Origin: Rhodospirillales bacterium
GTDB lineage: Bacteria; Pseudomonadota; Alphaproteobacteria; Acetobacterales; Acetobacteraceae
Reading direction: 5' to 3'
Assembly (NCBI GenBank): GCA_025359905.1
Contig: JANYDF010000030.1
Coordinates: 1 to 39,148, forward strand
DNA: 39,148 bases
The notes beneath the pieces are model-generated. The model was not told the DNA's origin and made no database searches. It saw only the letters and a program-made list of their open reading frames with translations. Of the stretch, positions 18,562 through 27,606 are shown in pieces (within the stretch, counting starts at the first letter, position 1; each line of letters opens with the position of its first letter). Both the position numbers and the translations under genes were made by a program.

Positions 18562-18594
18562 GACAGGGCACCTTCCGGGTGCCCTGTCCGTTTT
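18562..18594 (+). terminator. Rho-independent terminator of the surface-protein gene
   Basis: An 11-bp perfect stem, GACAGGGCACC (18562-18572) with GGTGCCCTGTC (18578-18588), has a TTCCG loop and is followed by CGTTTT. It lies 24 bases after the stop at 18538. The T-run overlaps the stop codon of the convergent haloacid-dehalogenase-like gene, so the hairpin may serve both genes. Confidence 0.85.
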
Positions 18595-19297
18595 AGCTGT
18601 CCAGCCGTTCGGCCAGCCCGGTGATGCTGTCCACCTTAAAGTCCCAATCGCCGCTGCCGTCCTCGGCCTTGTGGGCCGCGCCGTATTCTAGCGGGCGGGC
18701 GATGAACGCCGTGCGCAGGCCAAGCCGCTTGGCGGCGGCAAGGTCGCTCGGGTGGGCAGCGGCCATCAGCACCTGCGCGGGGTCCAGGCCAAGCCAGCCG
18801 CAGGCGCCGAGATAGGTTTCGGGGTCGGGCTTGTAATGCCGGGTCAGGTCGGAGCCGAACACGAAATCCCACGGCAGGCCGCCGAACTTCGCCATGTCGA
18901 TCAGCAATGCCACGTTGCCGTTGGACAAGGCGGCGATGATGCGGCGGCGCTTTAACTGCTGGAGACCGGCCACCGAATCGGGCCATGGGTGCAGGCGGCG
19001 CCAGACGCGGTTGAGGTGCTCGAACGTGGCGGCGTCCGGTTCCGGCACTTCGAAGCGGGGCAGCAACTGGCGCAGCGAGGCGCGCTGCAAATCGTCCAGG
19101 ATCGTCCAGGGCAGCACGCCGCGCCGCACTTGGTCCATCGACGGGGCATAAGCGCCGCGCCATGCGTCGGCGAGGCCCGCCCAATCGGCGGTGAGGCCGC
19201 GTGCGGCGCCCCAGGCGGACAGATCGGCAATCAGGCTGCCGCGCCAGTCCACCACGGTGCCGAACACGTCGAACAGGATCGCGCGAATGTCGTTCAT
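18593..19297 (-). CDS. Haloacid dehalogenase, type II
   Basis: 234 residues, HAD superfamily hydrolase of the (S)-2-haloacid dehalogenase type. Motif I is AILFDVFGTVVDWRGS with nucleophile Asp10. Motif II is the Ser/Asn pair in ALSNGN. The motif III lysine lies in HYKPDPETYLGA, and AAHPSDLAAAKRLG carries the acidic region. Arg/Trp after motif I (DWR) is typical of the dehalogenase branch rather than phosphatases. It would hydrolyse 2-haloacids to hydroxyacids in the cytosol, although many such genes have unproven substrates. It ends against the terminator of the convergent surface-protein gene. Confidence 0.88.
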   Translation of the reverse strand: MNDIRAILFDVFGTVVDWRGSLIADLSAWGAARGLTADWAGLADAWRGAYAPSMDQVRRGVLPWTILDDLQRASLRQLLPRFEVPEPDAATFEHLNRVWRRLHPWPDSVAGLQQLKRRRIIAALSNGNVALLIDMAKFGGLPWDFVFGSDLTRHYKPDPETYLGACGWLGLDPAQVLMAAAHPSDLAAAKRLGLRTAFIARPLEYGAAHKAEDGSGDWDFKVDSITGLAERLDS

Positions 19298-19336
19298 CGC
19301 GGCAACATGCGAAGCCCGGCGGTGAACAGCAAGCCG

Positions 19337-22300
19337 CTACTTTTGATTTCTAGGCGGTGGCGCCGGGCCGGTGGGTTGCGGCAGCGCGTCGAACACGCCG
19401 AACAGGTTGCGTAAAAACCCCGGCGTCAGCGCGGCCAGTGGATTGACCCCGACATCCGGGTCGTCGAGCGGCCCGCGCACTGCGTAAGTTGCGGCGAATA
19501 CGCCGCCGCCGCGTTCGGGGCTGAACAGCGGGCCGAGGAGCGGCACGTCGCCGAGCAACGAGTTGAAGAAATAGGCCGGCACGATGGTGCCTTGCAGATC
19601 GGCGGTCTGCCGGGCGAGGTCGATGCGGCCCTTCGCGGTCATGCCCAGGCTGGGGCTGAAGGCGCGGGCGTCGGCGAGTTCAAGCACGTCGCCGGTGTAG
19701 TGAAACGGGGCCACCAACTTGCTGAACCCGAGGCCGGGACCCTTGGTCAGTTCCAGCAACCCGTACAGCGTCATCGCCTGCAGCAACCGGGCCAATATCG
19801 GCGCATCGCGCACGCGAAATTCGGTCATTTCAGCGGTGCCGCTCAGTTGGTGGTCCGCCCTGGTATCGTCATAGCTGCCGGTCAGGATCATTTGCCCACC
19901 CAGCACGGTCTCCACCACCCCGAACGCGCGCAGCAATGCCCCGGCATCGGCGGCATTGCCGCTCAAGGCGCGCGTGCCGCCATGCGGGGTGATGCTGAGG
20001 TTGAACGGGGCCTTGTCGCCGCTTTGCGCCGTCAGGCTGGCGCGGGTGAAAACCCGTCCGTTGTTCTCGGCATGCAAATTCACCGCGCCGATTTGGCGCC
20101 CCGGCCCCAGCACCACGCGGTCGAAAATGGCGTCCACCGCATAGGGTGGACCGGGTGGCGGTTCACCTTTTGCCGGTTCGGCCTTCGCGGGTTCGCCCTT
20201 CGGCGGCGGCTTCTGCGCCAGTTGCGCCGACACGTTCAGACTGTGTCCGCTCAGCGATACAACAATGGGCTTGCCGGGGGCGGCCGGCAGATGCACCACG
20301 CCGCGCGCATCCATGTCGCTGCCCAGCGTCAGCTTGGCGATATGCACCTCGTCCAGTGCGCCGCCGCTGAAGCTGGCGTCGCCTGCCACATGAATGGCAT
20401 TGCCTTCGAGTTGCACCCGGTCGATGCCGCTGAGTTTGCCGCCGTCCAGCAGCACCCGCGCGTCGAGCGTGGCGGCTTGCCCGGCCGGTTTGCTGAACGA
20501 CAGGTCGTCGAATTTCAGAACGGCGTCTTTCAGGTCAGCCCGCACCACGATCTCGCCGTGCCCGCCGCGCTGCAAGGCCACGGTGGCCGACACCGCCGCC
20601 GGGCCGCTCATCATGCCTTTCGGGTCGACGCCGAACGCGGCCAATTGCCGCTCGTTCAATGTGGCGCTGGCGGAGACCTTCTGGGTGATCTGCGACGCGC
20701 CGCCCCGGCGGAAATCCATGTCGAGCTTGACCTCGGCCGGCACGCCGGACACTTCCATGCTGCCCGCCGCGCGCAGGCCCGCCGAATTGACGTCCAGCGT
20801 CAGCGTGCCGTGGTCCACGTCCCGCCCGGCGGCCAGCCCCGCCACGCGCAGGTTGGTCAGTTTGGCGAGGGTGCGGATTTGCACATCGTCCATCGTCACC
20901 GCATCGCGCAGCGGCAGGTGGGTCAGCGTCAGTTTCCCGGCGAGCTGTCCGCCCGCGTCCTGCAATTTCAGCGGGCTGCGGTCGAGCAGCTTGATGCGCG
21001 GATGGCGCAGCAGCGTCAGCACGTCGGCGACCGGCGCAGTCACCTGCGCGTCGATATCGGCGAACTGTTCCGCCCCGCTCAACCCGGACAGCACCACTCG
21101 CCCGGTCTGGATCTGAATGCCGCCCTGAATGCCGCCCGCCTGCCGTCCGCCGGTCACGTCGATGGCGATGGCGTCGGGGCTGAGGAACGACAGCTTGGCG
21201 CTGGCCTTCTCGATCGGCGGCACCGGACGCAGCCAACTGACCGAGACGTCGTCGCCGGTGATGCCGCCCACGATCCGGGTCAGCGCCAGGTCGGAAAAAT
21301 CGGCGGACAGCGTCAACCCGGCCTCGAAATGCCCGTCGTGCAAGTTGCCGGTTGGGATATTGCCGGTGATCCACGGCCGCGTGCCGGGGCCGCCGACGCC
21401 TTCCGGCCACAGTTCCGGCAGATCGGCAAACGTCACCCGGTCCAGGCCGGCGACCAGTGTGGCGCTGTAACTGCCGCTGGCCTCGCGCGTTAGTTCGGCG
21501 TGGCCTTGCACGGTGGTGCGCGGGCCTTGCGGGTGCGGCAGCAGCACAAGTTGCTGGATTTCCGCTTTCACGTGGCCGGCCGTGCCGCTGGCGAGCAGAA
21601 CGGCGCGCTCGACCGGCAGGTGTCCGGTTCCCGCCGCGAGCGTGCCCGCCCCGACTTCGGCGCGCACCGCCATCAATCCCGCCGCTTGCGCGTCGTCGAA
21701 GGTCACGCTGCCGGTCAGCGCCACCGGCACATCCAGCCCGGCCAGCGCCGCCGCAGCAGGCAGAAAAGCGGCGAGTTTGGCCGGATTGAACGCCGAGACC
21801 GCTGCGCTGACGATGGCGCCGCCGCCGGGCACGGTGCTGGGCGGCATCGCGGCGTGCAGCGTCAGTGTCGCCGACTGGTCGCCAAGTTCGAGTTTCGTGG
21901 ACAAATCGCCCTGCAACCCGCCGGCGTCCGCCCGGGCGATGTCGAGCGCGATATCGCCGGCCCGCCACACGATGCCAAGCTGGTGGTCGTTGATCTCGAC
22001 CGCCGCATCGCGCAGCCCGGCGTGGCGGACTTGGCTCCAGATCGATTGCATACCGCCGGAAAGATCGCCGGCTGGAGGCTTGGCCAGTTCGCGCAGCGCC
22101 GCCGCCAGCATGCCCGGCGGCGGCAGGCCGCCCCGCGTCAGGGCCACCGGCTCCGGGGCCGCCTCGGTGTTCAGCAGCAGGCTGCCATCGGCTTGGCGTT
22201 CGAAACGCAGCCGCGCGCCGTCGATGCGCAGCGTGCGCGCCACAAAATGGCCCGCCAGCAGCGCTTTCGGTGACAGGAACACCTCGGCGCGCGGGATCGT

Positions 22301-22615
22301 TGCCACTGCGGAGCCGTTTGCGGTGGCGACTGTGATGCCGCTGATCTGGATGTCGAGCGGTTGATCGACGCCGCTGTGGAAGCCCTCCCAGACCAAGGCG
22401 GCGCTGCGAATGCCGATCCGCCACGCCGGGTCGGCATTTGCCGCCGCTGCCAGTTGCGGCGCCAGCCATTTCAATTCCAACGGGCCAGACGACAGCCGCC
22501 ATGCCAGCAACCCAGCGCCGGTCCCCGCGATCAGCAGGGTCGCCAAGGCGAGATTCACCGCGATCCGCAGCGACCCGGCTGCCGCGCGGGCGGCTTGACC
22601 GGCGAACGCCCTCAC
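19337..22615 (-). CDS. Large AsmA/YhdP-family envelope protein
   Basis: 1092 residues from GTG 22615, with an AGG about 8 bases upstream. An ATG at 22678 would add 21 residues but would overlap the divergent glnE start, so GTG is preferred at moderate confidence. A single N-terminal membrane segment (about 14-33, SLRIAVNLALATLLIAG) anchors it in the inner membrane with the rest in the periplasm. The body is a long series of amphipathic beta-strand segments, as in the AsmA/TamB/YhdP bridge proteins. The C-terminal part (MILTGSYDD, LSGTAEMTEFRVRDAPILARLLQAMTLYG, GMTAKGRIDL, QGTIVPAYFFNSLLGDVPLLGPL) is typical of the YhdP/DUF3971 C-terminus. A role in phospholipid transport to the outer membrane is inferred from the family. 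Confidence 0.85.
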   Translation of the reverse strand: MRAFAGQAARAAAGSLRIAVNLALATLLIAGTGAGLLAWRLSSGPLELKWLAPQLAAAANADPAWRIGIRSAALVWEGFHSGVDQPLDIQISGITVATANGSAVATIPRAEVFLSPKALLAGHFVARTLRIDGARLRFERQADGSLLLNTEAAPEPVALTRGGLPPPGMLAAALRELAKPPAGDLSGGMQSIWSQVRHAGLRDAAVEINDHQLGIVWRAGDIALDIARADAGGLQGDLSTKLELGDQSATLTLHAAMPPSTVPGGGAIVSAAVSAFNPAKLAAFLPAAAALAGLDVPVALTGSVTFDDAQAAGLMAVRAEVGAGTLAAGTGHLPVERAVLLASGTAGHVKAEIQQLVLLPHPQGPRTTVQGHAELTREASGSYSATLVAGLDRVTFADLPELWPEGVGGPGTRPWITGNIPTGNLHDGHFEAGLTLSADFSDLALTRIVGGITGDDVSVSWLRPVPPIEKASAKLSFLSPDAIAIDVTGGRQAGGIQGGIQIQTGRVVLSGLSGAEQFADIDAQVTAPVADVLTLLRHPRIKLLDRSPLKLQDAGGQLAGKLTLTHLPLRDAVTMDDVQIRTLAKLTNLRVAGLAAGRDVDHGTLTLDVNSAGLRAAGSMEVSGVPAEVKLDMDFRRGGASQITQKVSASATLNERQLAAFGVDPKGMMSGPAAVSATVALQRGGHGEIVVRADLKDAVLKFDDLSFSKPAGQAATLDARVLLDGGKLSGIDRVQLEGNAIHVAGDASFSGGALDEVHIAKLTLGSDMDARGVVHLPAAPGKPIVVSLSGHSLNVSAQLAQKPPPKGEPAKAEPAKGEPPPGPPYAVDAIFDRVVLGPGRQIGAVNLHAENNGRVFTRASLTAQSGDKAPFNLSITPHGGTRALSGNAADAGALLRAFGVVETVLGGQMILTGSYDDTRADHQLSGTAEMTEFRVRDAPILARLLQAMTLYGLLELTKGPGLGFSKLVAPFHYTGDVLELADARAFSPSLGMTAKGRIDLARQTADLQGTIVPAYFFNSLLGDVPLLGPLFSPERGGGVFAATYAVRGPLDDPDVGVNPLAALTPGFLRNLFGVFDALPQPTGPAPPPRNQK

Positions 22616-22632
22616 GCGCAGCCTGCCCGGCA

Positions 22633-25569
22633 ATGCCGAACACTGACCGTCCCATACCGCCCGCTTGGCCCGCCACATGGCCGCTGCCCGCCGATCCGGC
22701 GGCGGCGGCGCGTCTGGTGGAGCGGTTCGCCGCCAGCGACCCTGACGGCGTCGTGCCGTCCGCCCTGCTGCACTGCCTTGGCGGCAATTCGCCGTATCTG
22801 TCCGAACTGGCGCTGCGCGAGCCGGAGGCTTTGTCTGCCACCATCGCGCGTGGCCCCGGCGCGGTGGTGGACGCGGCCATGGCGGCCCTGCGCGCGGTGC
22901 CGCCCGACGCCAGCCGCGAACGCGTCGCCGCCGCCGTGCGCCTTGCCAAGCGCGTTGTCGCCCTGGCCACCGCGGTTGCCGATATCGGCATGGTGTGGCG
23001 GCTGGAACGCGTCACCCGCGCGCTGTCCGATCTGGCCGGCGCCACGCTCGGCGTCGTGGTGGCGCATCTGCTGCGCACCGCCCAGGCGGCCGGAGAAGCG
23101 ATGCAGACCGACCCGGCCAACCCCGCCGCCGGCTCCGGCTTCGCGGTGCTGGGCATGGGCAAGCTCGGTGCGCATGAACTGAACTTTTCGAGCGATATCG
23201 ACCTCGTGCTGCTGCATGACCCGGCCGCCGGATTCTATCGCGGCGAGAACCCCGGCGCATTCTTTACCCGTATCGCACGCGGATTGGTGGCGCTGATGGA
23301 AACCCGCGACGCCGACGGCTACGTGTTCCGCACCGATTTGCGCCTGCGCCCCGACCCGGCGGCGACCCCGCCGTGCATGTCGTTGCCTGCCGCCATCGCT
23401 TATTACGAAAGCATGGGCCAGAACTGGGAACGCGCGGCCATGCTGAAAGCGCGCCCGGTGGCGGGCGATCTGGCGACCGGCGCGGCGTTCTTGGACGCTA
23501 TCCGCCCGTTCGTATGGCGGCGGCATCTGGATTTCGCTGCCGTGGCCGATATTCACGCGATGAAGCGGCGGATCGACGCGCATAAGCGCACCGGCCTCGG
23601 CCGCCAGTCCGACCAGGTGGCGCGCATTGCCGGGCACAACGTCAAGCTCGGCCAGGGCGGCATCCGCGAGATCGAATTTTTGGCGCAAACCCTGCAATTG
23701 GTGTGGGGCGGCCGTGACCCGGCGCTGCGCAGCCCGGTGACGCGCGAGGCGCTGGCGCTGTTGGTGCGCGCGGGCCACCTGCCGCGCCGCACCGCGGGCG
23801 AATTGGCCGCCGCCTATCGTTTCTTGCGCCGCGTTGAACATCGTTTGCAGATGGTAGCGGACCGGCAAACCCACACCCTGCCGGACAGCGTGGCCGGGCT
23901 GGAAAGTTTCGCCCTGTTCATGGGCTACCCCGATGCCGCCCGTTTCGCCGAAGCGCTGCTGCGCCATCTCGACCGGGTGCAGCGGCGCTATGTCGAGGTG
24001 TTCGAATTGGTGCCCGAGCCGCCCGGCGGGGCGGCGAGCAGCCTGGATTTCACCGGCGTCGGCGAAGCGCCGCCGCGCACGCTGCAAGCGCTGGGCGACA
24101 TGGGCTACGACGATCCGGCCTCGGTATTCGCCGTGGTGCATGGCTGGCAGGCCGGGCGGGTACGGGCGCTGCGCTCGGCGCGGGCGCGCGAGTTGATGAC
24201 GCAAATTCTGCCCGCCGTGCTGGCCGCCTTCGCCCGCCAGCGCGAGCCGGGGGCGGCGTTTGCCCGCTTCGATGCGTTCCTGACCCATCTTCCCGCCGGG
24301 GTGCAGTTGCTCTCGCTGTTTCAACGTAATCCAGTGCTGCTCGACCGCATCGCCGCCGTGCTGGGCGCCGCCCCGTCGCTGTCCGAACATCTGGCCCGCA
24401 CGCCGTCGGCGGTTGAAGGCCTGCTGCTGCCCGAAGAGCAGCCCGACTACGATGCCGTGCTGGCCAGCCGCCTGACCGACGCCCGTGCGCTGGAGGACAG
24501 CATCGCGCTGATCCGCCGTTATGTGCGCGAGGAGGATTTTTCGATCAGCGTCGCCACGCTGGAAGGCCGCCTGGGCGCCGACGCCGCCGGGCTGCAACGC
24601 ACCGCCCTGGCCGATGCCGCGCTGTCGGCGCTGCTGCCACGCGCGCTGGCCGATTTTTCCGCCCGCTTCGGCACGGTGCCCGGCGGCGGCCTGGCGCTGG
24701 TGCTGCTCGGCAAGGCAGGCGGGCGGGAGATGATGGCGGGCTCCGATCTTGACCTGATGCTGATCTACGACCACCCGCCGGACGTTATGGAAAGTACCGC
24801 CGCACGCCCGGTCGCGGCCAGCCAGTGGTTCATCCGCGCGGTCAACAGCTTCATCGGCGCCCTGACCGCGCCAGACGCCGCCGGGCCGCTATATGCGGTG
24901 GACATGCGGCTGCGCCCGTCCGGCAACAAAGGCCCGGTCGCGGTCTCGCTGGCCTCGTTCGCCCAGTACCACGCCAGCGGCGATGCCTGGACCTGGGAGC
25001 GCATGGCGCTGACCCGCGCGCGCGTGGTGGCCGGGCCGCCAGACCTGCAAGCCCGCGTGCAGGCCGCAATCCGCGCCGCCATCGCCGCCGCCGGTCCGCC
25101 CGCGCGTATCCGCGCCGATGCGGCGGCGATGCGCGGGCGGCTGCTGCGCGACCTGCCGCCGAAAGGGCCGTGGGATGTGAAGCACCGCGCCGGCGGGCAG
25201 ATGGAGGTGGAGTTCATCGCCCAGGCGCTGCAACTCTGCGCTGCCCCCGATCATCCCGAGGCGGCCAGCCCAACCACGCGCGATGCACTGGCGCGGCTGC
25301 AAACCGCCGGGGTGCTGGCGGCGCCAGACGCGGCGCTGCTGATCCGTGCCGACCGGGTGTGGCGCACCATCCAGGGCATGTTGCGGCTGACCGAAGGCCG
25401 CACCCAAGGCGACACACTGTCCGGCGCCTCGGCCGACACGCTGCTGCGCGCCGCCGCCGCCGCTGGGGCCGAAGCGGTTGACGTGGACGGCCTGCGCGCC
25501 ACCTTGGACCAATTGGCGCGCGGCGTGCGCGACATCTTTGTGCGCTATTTGGGAGAAATTGAAACATGA
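22633..25569 (+). CDS. glnE: Bifunctional glutamine synthetase adenylyltransferase / deadenylase
   Basis: 978 residues from ATG 22633 (MPNTDRPIPPAWP); no good Shine-Dalgarno is seen, and the frame upstream has no family similarity. GlnE adds or removes AMP on glutamine synthetase in response to PII and glutamine. Two nucleotidyltransferase domains are clear. The N-terminal deadenylase has GMGKLGAHELNFSSDIDL, with acidic residues 188 and 190. The C-terminal adenylyltransferase has LGKAGGREMMAGSDLDL, with 705 and 707. Length is normal. The start is 17 bases from the divergent AsmA-like GTG. The TGA stop overlaps the bcp ATG by four bases. Confidence 0.95.
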   Translation: MPNTDRPIPPAWPATWPLPADPAAAARLVERFAASDPDGVVPSALLHCLGGNSPYLSELALREPEALSATIARGPGAVVDAAMAALRAVPPDASRERVAAAVRLAKRVVALATAVADIGMVWRLERVTRALSDLAGATLGVVVAHLLRTAQAAGEAMQTDPANPAAGSGFAVLGMGKLGAHELNFSSDIDLVLLHDPAAGFYRGENPGAFFTRIARGLVALMETRDADGYVFRTDLRLRPDPAATPPCMSLPAAIAYYESMGQNWERAAMLKARPVAGDLATGAAFLDAIRPFVWRRHLDFAAVADIHAMKRRIDAHKRTGLGRQSDQVARIAGHNVKLGQGGIREIEFLAQTLQLVWGGRDPALRSPVTREALALLVRAGHLPRRTAGELAAAYRFLRRVEHRLQMVADRQTHTLPDSVAGLESFALFMGYPDAARFAEALLRHLDRVQRRYVEVFELVPEPPGGAASSLDFTGVGEAPPRTLQALGDMGYDDPASVFAVVHGWQAGRVRALRSARARELMTQILPAVLAAFARQREPGAAFARFDAFLTHLPAGVQLLSLFQRNPVLLDRIAAVLGAAPSLSEHLARTPSAVEGLLLPEEQPDYDAVLASRLTDARALEDSIALIRRYVREEDFSISVATLEGRLGADAAGLQRTALADAALSALLPRALADFSARFGTVPGGGLALVLLGKAGGREMMAGSDLDLMLIYDHPPDVMESTAARPVAASQWFIRAVNSFIGALTAPDAAGPLYAVDMRLRPSGNKGPVAVSLASFAQYHASGDAWTWERMALTRARVVAGPPDLQARVQAAIRAAIAAAGPPARIRADAAAMRGRLLRDLPPKGPWDVKHRAGGQMEVEFIAQALQLCAAPDHPEAASPTTRDALARLQTAGVLAAPDAALLIRADRVWRTIQGMLRLTEGRTQGDTLSGASADTLLRAAAAAGAEAVDVDGLRATLDQLARGVRDIFVRYLGEIET

Positions 25570-26033
25570 GCCTAGCCGAAGGTGATGCCGCCCCGGATTT
25601 CACCATGCCCGCCAGCTACGGCCGCACCGTCAGCAAGGCCGCCCTGCTCGGCCGCCCATTCGTGCTGTATTTCTACCCGAAGGCCGACACCCCCGGCTGT
25701 ACCAAGGAAGCCTGCGCCTTCCAGGAAGCGCTGCCGCAGCTCGGCCAAATTGGTATCGAGGTGATCGGCGTGTCAAAGGACAAGATCAAGCCGATCGAGA
25801 AATTCGCCGAGAAATACGGCCTGAAATTCCCGCTGGCCTCCGACGAGACCACCGGGGTGGCCGAGGCGTACGGGGTATGGGTGGAGAAATCCATGTACGG
25901 CCGCAAATACATGGGCCTGGAACGCAGCACGTTTTTGATCGGCAAGGATGGCAAGATTGCCAAGATCTGGCCGAAGGTGAAGATCGACGGTCACGCGGCG
26001 GCGGTGACGGCGGCGGCGCAGGGGTTGGGATAA
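25566..26033 (+). CDS. bcp: Thioredoxin-dependent peroxiredoxin, Bcp/PrxQ type
   Basis: 155 residues. The peroxidatic cysteine is Cys45 in DTPGCTKEAC and the PrxQ-type resolving cysteine is Cys50, five residues later. Family motifs VLYFYPKADTPGC, FPLASDE, GVWVEKSMYGRKYMG and STFLI are in order. It reduces H2O2 and alkyl or lipid hydroperoxides in the cytosol, recycled by thioredoxin. The ATG lies in the ATGA overlap with the glnE stop, so the two are translationally coupled. Confidence 0.95.
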   Translation: MSLAEGDAAPDFTMPASYGRTVSKAALLGRPFVLYFYPKADTPGCTKEACAFQEALPQLGQIGIEVIGVSKDKIKPIEKFAEKYGLKFPLASDETTGVAEAYGVWVEKSMYGRKYMGLERSTFLIGKDGKIAKIWPKVKIDGHAAAVTAAAQGLG

Positions 26034-26110
26034 GGGGTCGCTGGGGCGAACGGCGGGTGCGCGGAGAACTTGGTGCCGGATCACTTCGAGGGTGCTAGAG
26101 TATCGTTCTG

Positions 26111-26320
26111 ATGGATGTCCCGAGGAATGCCACCGTGCCCGTCGAGCAGATCGACGCTGACCCGCTGACCGCCGGGCGGCGCAACAACGCGCTTGCTGCC
26201 GAAGCAGCCGCGGAGGCCGATGCCGGGATCGGAATCCCGGTGATCGAGATCGCCCGTTGGGTCGACTCATGGGATACACCGGACGAGTTGCCGATGCCGA
26301 GCGCGCGTAAGCTCCGCTGA
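26111..26320 (+). CDS. Putative antitoxin of a ParE-type toxin-antitoxin pair
   Basis: 69 residues, acidic and Ala/Glu-rich in the middle (NALAAEAAAEADAG), with no clear DNA-binding motif visible. It is identified mainly by position: its stop is two bases before the start of a ParE-like toxin gene, the usual antitoxin-first order. It begins 77 bases after bcp, and the promoter probably lies in that gap (a TAGAGT box near 26095 is the only candidate, weak). The antitoxin would bind and neutralise the toxin; the antitoxin family could not be named. Confidence 0.6.
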   Translation: MDVPRNATVPVEQIDADPLTAGRRNNALAAEAAAEADAGIGIPVIEIARWVDSWDTPDELPMPSARKLR

Positions 26321-26322
26321 CT

Positions 26323-26616
26323 TTGGCTATCAGTGTTGTTCTGACCTCGGTGGCTGCGCGCGATTTGGCGCGCGTGCAGGACTGGTATGGTCAACGCGGT
26401 TCAGGGCGGCGCGCCAAACTTCGGGCGCAGGCGATTGTCGCCGCGATCCAGCGGCTCGCCGAATCCGCCACGCTCTACCCGGACGATCCATACCGGCCAG
26501 GGAACCGTGTGCTGATCGTCGAGGACCATGTGGTCAGCTTTCGTCTCGTCGTCCAAGGCACGGATGCCAGTAGCGTCTTTGTCGAGCGCATCTACGGGCC
26601 GGGCCAAGACAGGTAA
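26323..26616 (+). CDS. ParE/RelE-superfamily toxin
   Basis: 97 residues from a TTG start at 26323, two bases after the antitoxin stop; there is no ATG at the expected position. The basic, compact sequence fits the RelE/ParE fold: an N-terminal VVLTSVAARDLARVQDWY helix, a middle AIQRLAESATLYPDDPYRPGNRVLIVEDHVVSFRL, and a C-terminal VFVERIYGPGQDR that matches the usual strand and terminal Arg/Asp ending of ParE toxins. ParE homologues inhibit gyrase and RelE homologues cut mRNA on the ribosome; sequence alone does not decide which applies. The gene converges on msrQ with a 12-base gap. Confidence 0.7.
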   Translation: MAISVVLTSVAARDLARVQDWYGQRGSGRRAKLRAQAIVAAIQRLAESATLYPDDPYRPGNRVLIVEDHVVSFRLVVQGTDASSVFVERIYGPGQDR

Positions 26617-26628
26617 CCAGGCTTACCC

Positions 26629-27495
26629 TCACGCCCGCCGCGCTGCGCCCTGCGGCATGCCGCGCCGTTTGGCGATCCGCTTCACCCCCCGCCGCACCGG
26701 CACTGCCAGCAACAGCGCCGCCGCGATCAGCGCTGCCGCCAGCGCCGGACGCGGGCCGTAGTCGATATCCAGGTTGGCCGACAGCACCATCAGCGGGTTC
26801 ACCCCGTTGCGCACCGCGTACCATCCGGCCTCGATCAACGCCGCCAGCAGCCCAGCGCCGATGGCCAGTTCCGGCAGAATCCACAGCTTGGTCTGCCAAC
26901 GGCGCGGCAGCGCGCGCCACAGCATCAGCCATGCGAACAGCCCGGCCAGAAACACCGCGTCGCTGATATCGGCCTTGGACTGCACCGCATAGTGGAACAG
27001 CGCCAGCACCGCGAGCGGGTAGATGATCTTGTGCAGCCGCTTCCAATTCTGCCCCAGCCGCTTCTGCCAGCCATCCGTCGAGGTCACCGCCAGCGCGATC
27101 AGCCCCAGCAGCACGCCGAAGCCGATGGTCAGGTAAAACCGCAGCGCGATTTCGCTGACCACCATCGCCACGTTCCATTTGTGGTCGACGAAGAACAGCA
27201 CCAAATGCGCGACCGCGTAGCAGGCCGCCCCCACGCCGGTCAGGCGGCGCAGCATCACCACGCGCGGCCAGTCCAGCAGCGCGCGCGTGGGCGTAACGGC
27301 CAGCGAGATCAACAGCAGCCGGATCGCCCATAAGCCGGTGCCGAGGATCACCTCGGTCACCGGGCGCGGGCCAAGCTCGGCGTTAGACCATTGCACGGCC
27401 ATCAGCGCGCCCGGCCACAGCATCAGCAACAGCGTGGCCGCCTTCAGCGCCGATAGAAGCCCGGCGGGATCGCGGAATAACCCGGTCAGTCGCAT
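26629..27495 (-). CDS. msrQ: Heme-binding membrane protein, MsrQ/YedZ-like
   Basis: 288 residues with about six membrane helices, resembling the ferric-reductase-like b-type heme protein MsrQ (YedZ). MsrQ passes electrons from the quinone pool to the periplasmic methionine sulfoxide reductase MsrP. Candidate heme histidines are His97 and His105 in AHLVLFFVDHKW, and further ones in WKRLHKIIYP and LFHYAVQSK. The N-terminus MRLTGLFRDPAGLLSALKAATLLLMLWPGAL precedes helix 1. The C-terminus is longer than in E. coli and carries two further hydrophobic segments. No MsrP gene is adjacent: aat lies upstream and the toxin gene is convergent downstream. The symbol is used by similarity. Confidence 0.8.
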   Translation of the reverse strand: MRLTGLFRDPAGLLSALKAATLLLMLWPGALMAVQWSNAELGPRPVTEVILGTGLWAIRLLLISLAVTPTRALLDWPRVVMLRRLTGVGAACYAVAHLVLFFVDHKWNVAMVVSEIALRFYLTIGFGVLLGLIALAVTSTDGWQKRLGQNWKRLHKIIYPLAVLALFHYAVQSKADISDAVFLAGLFAWLMLWRALPRRWQTKLWILPELAIGAGLLAALIEAGWYAVRNGVNPLMVLSANLDIDYGPRPALAAALIAAALLLAVPVRRGVKRIAKRRGMPQGAARRA

Positions 27496-27606
27496 CGAAA
27501 ACTCTCCTCGCCGGGCGGGCAGAGCCTGCCACCATTGCTGCTGGGCACATGACTCGCCCAGCGCAGAGGTGTTACGATGGGGATGGGCTTCCGGATGCGC
27601 AGTGGC

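Noticed and set aside
26612-26627. Small dyad GGTAA-CCAGGC-TTACC between the toxin and msrQ stops
   Set aside because: Only a 5-bp stem without a T-run; not enough to call a bidirectional terminator.
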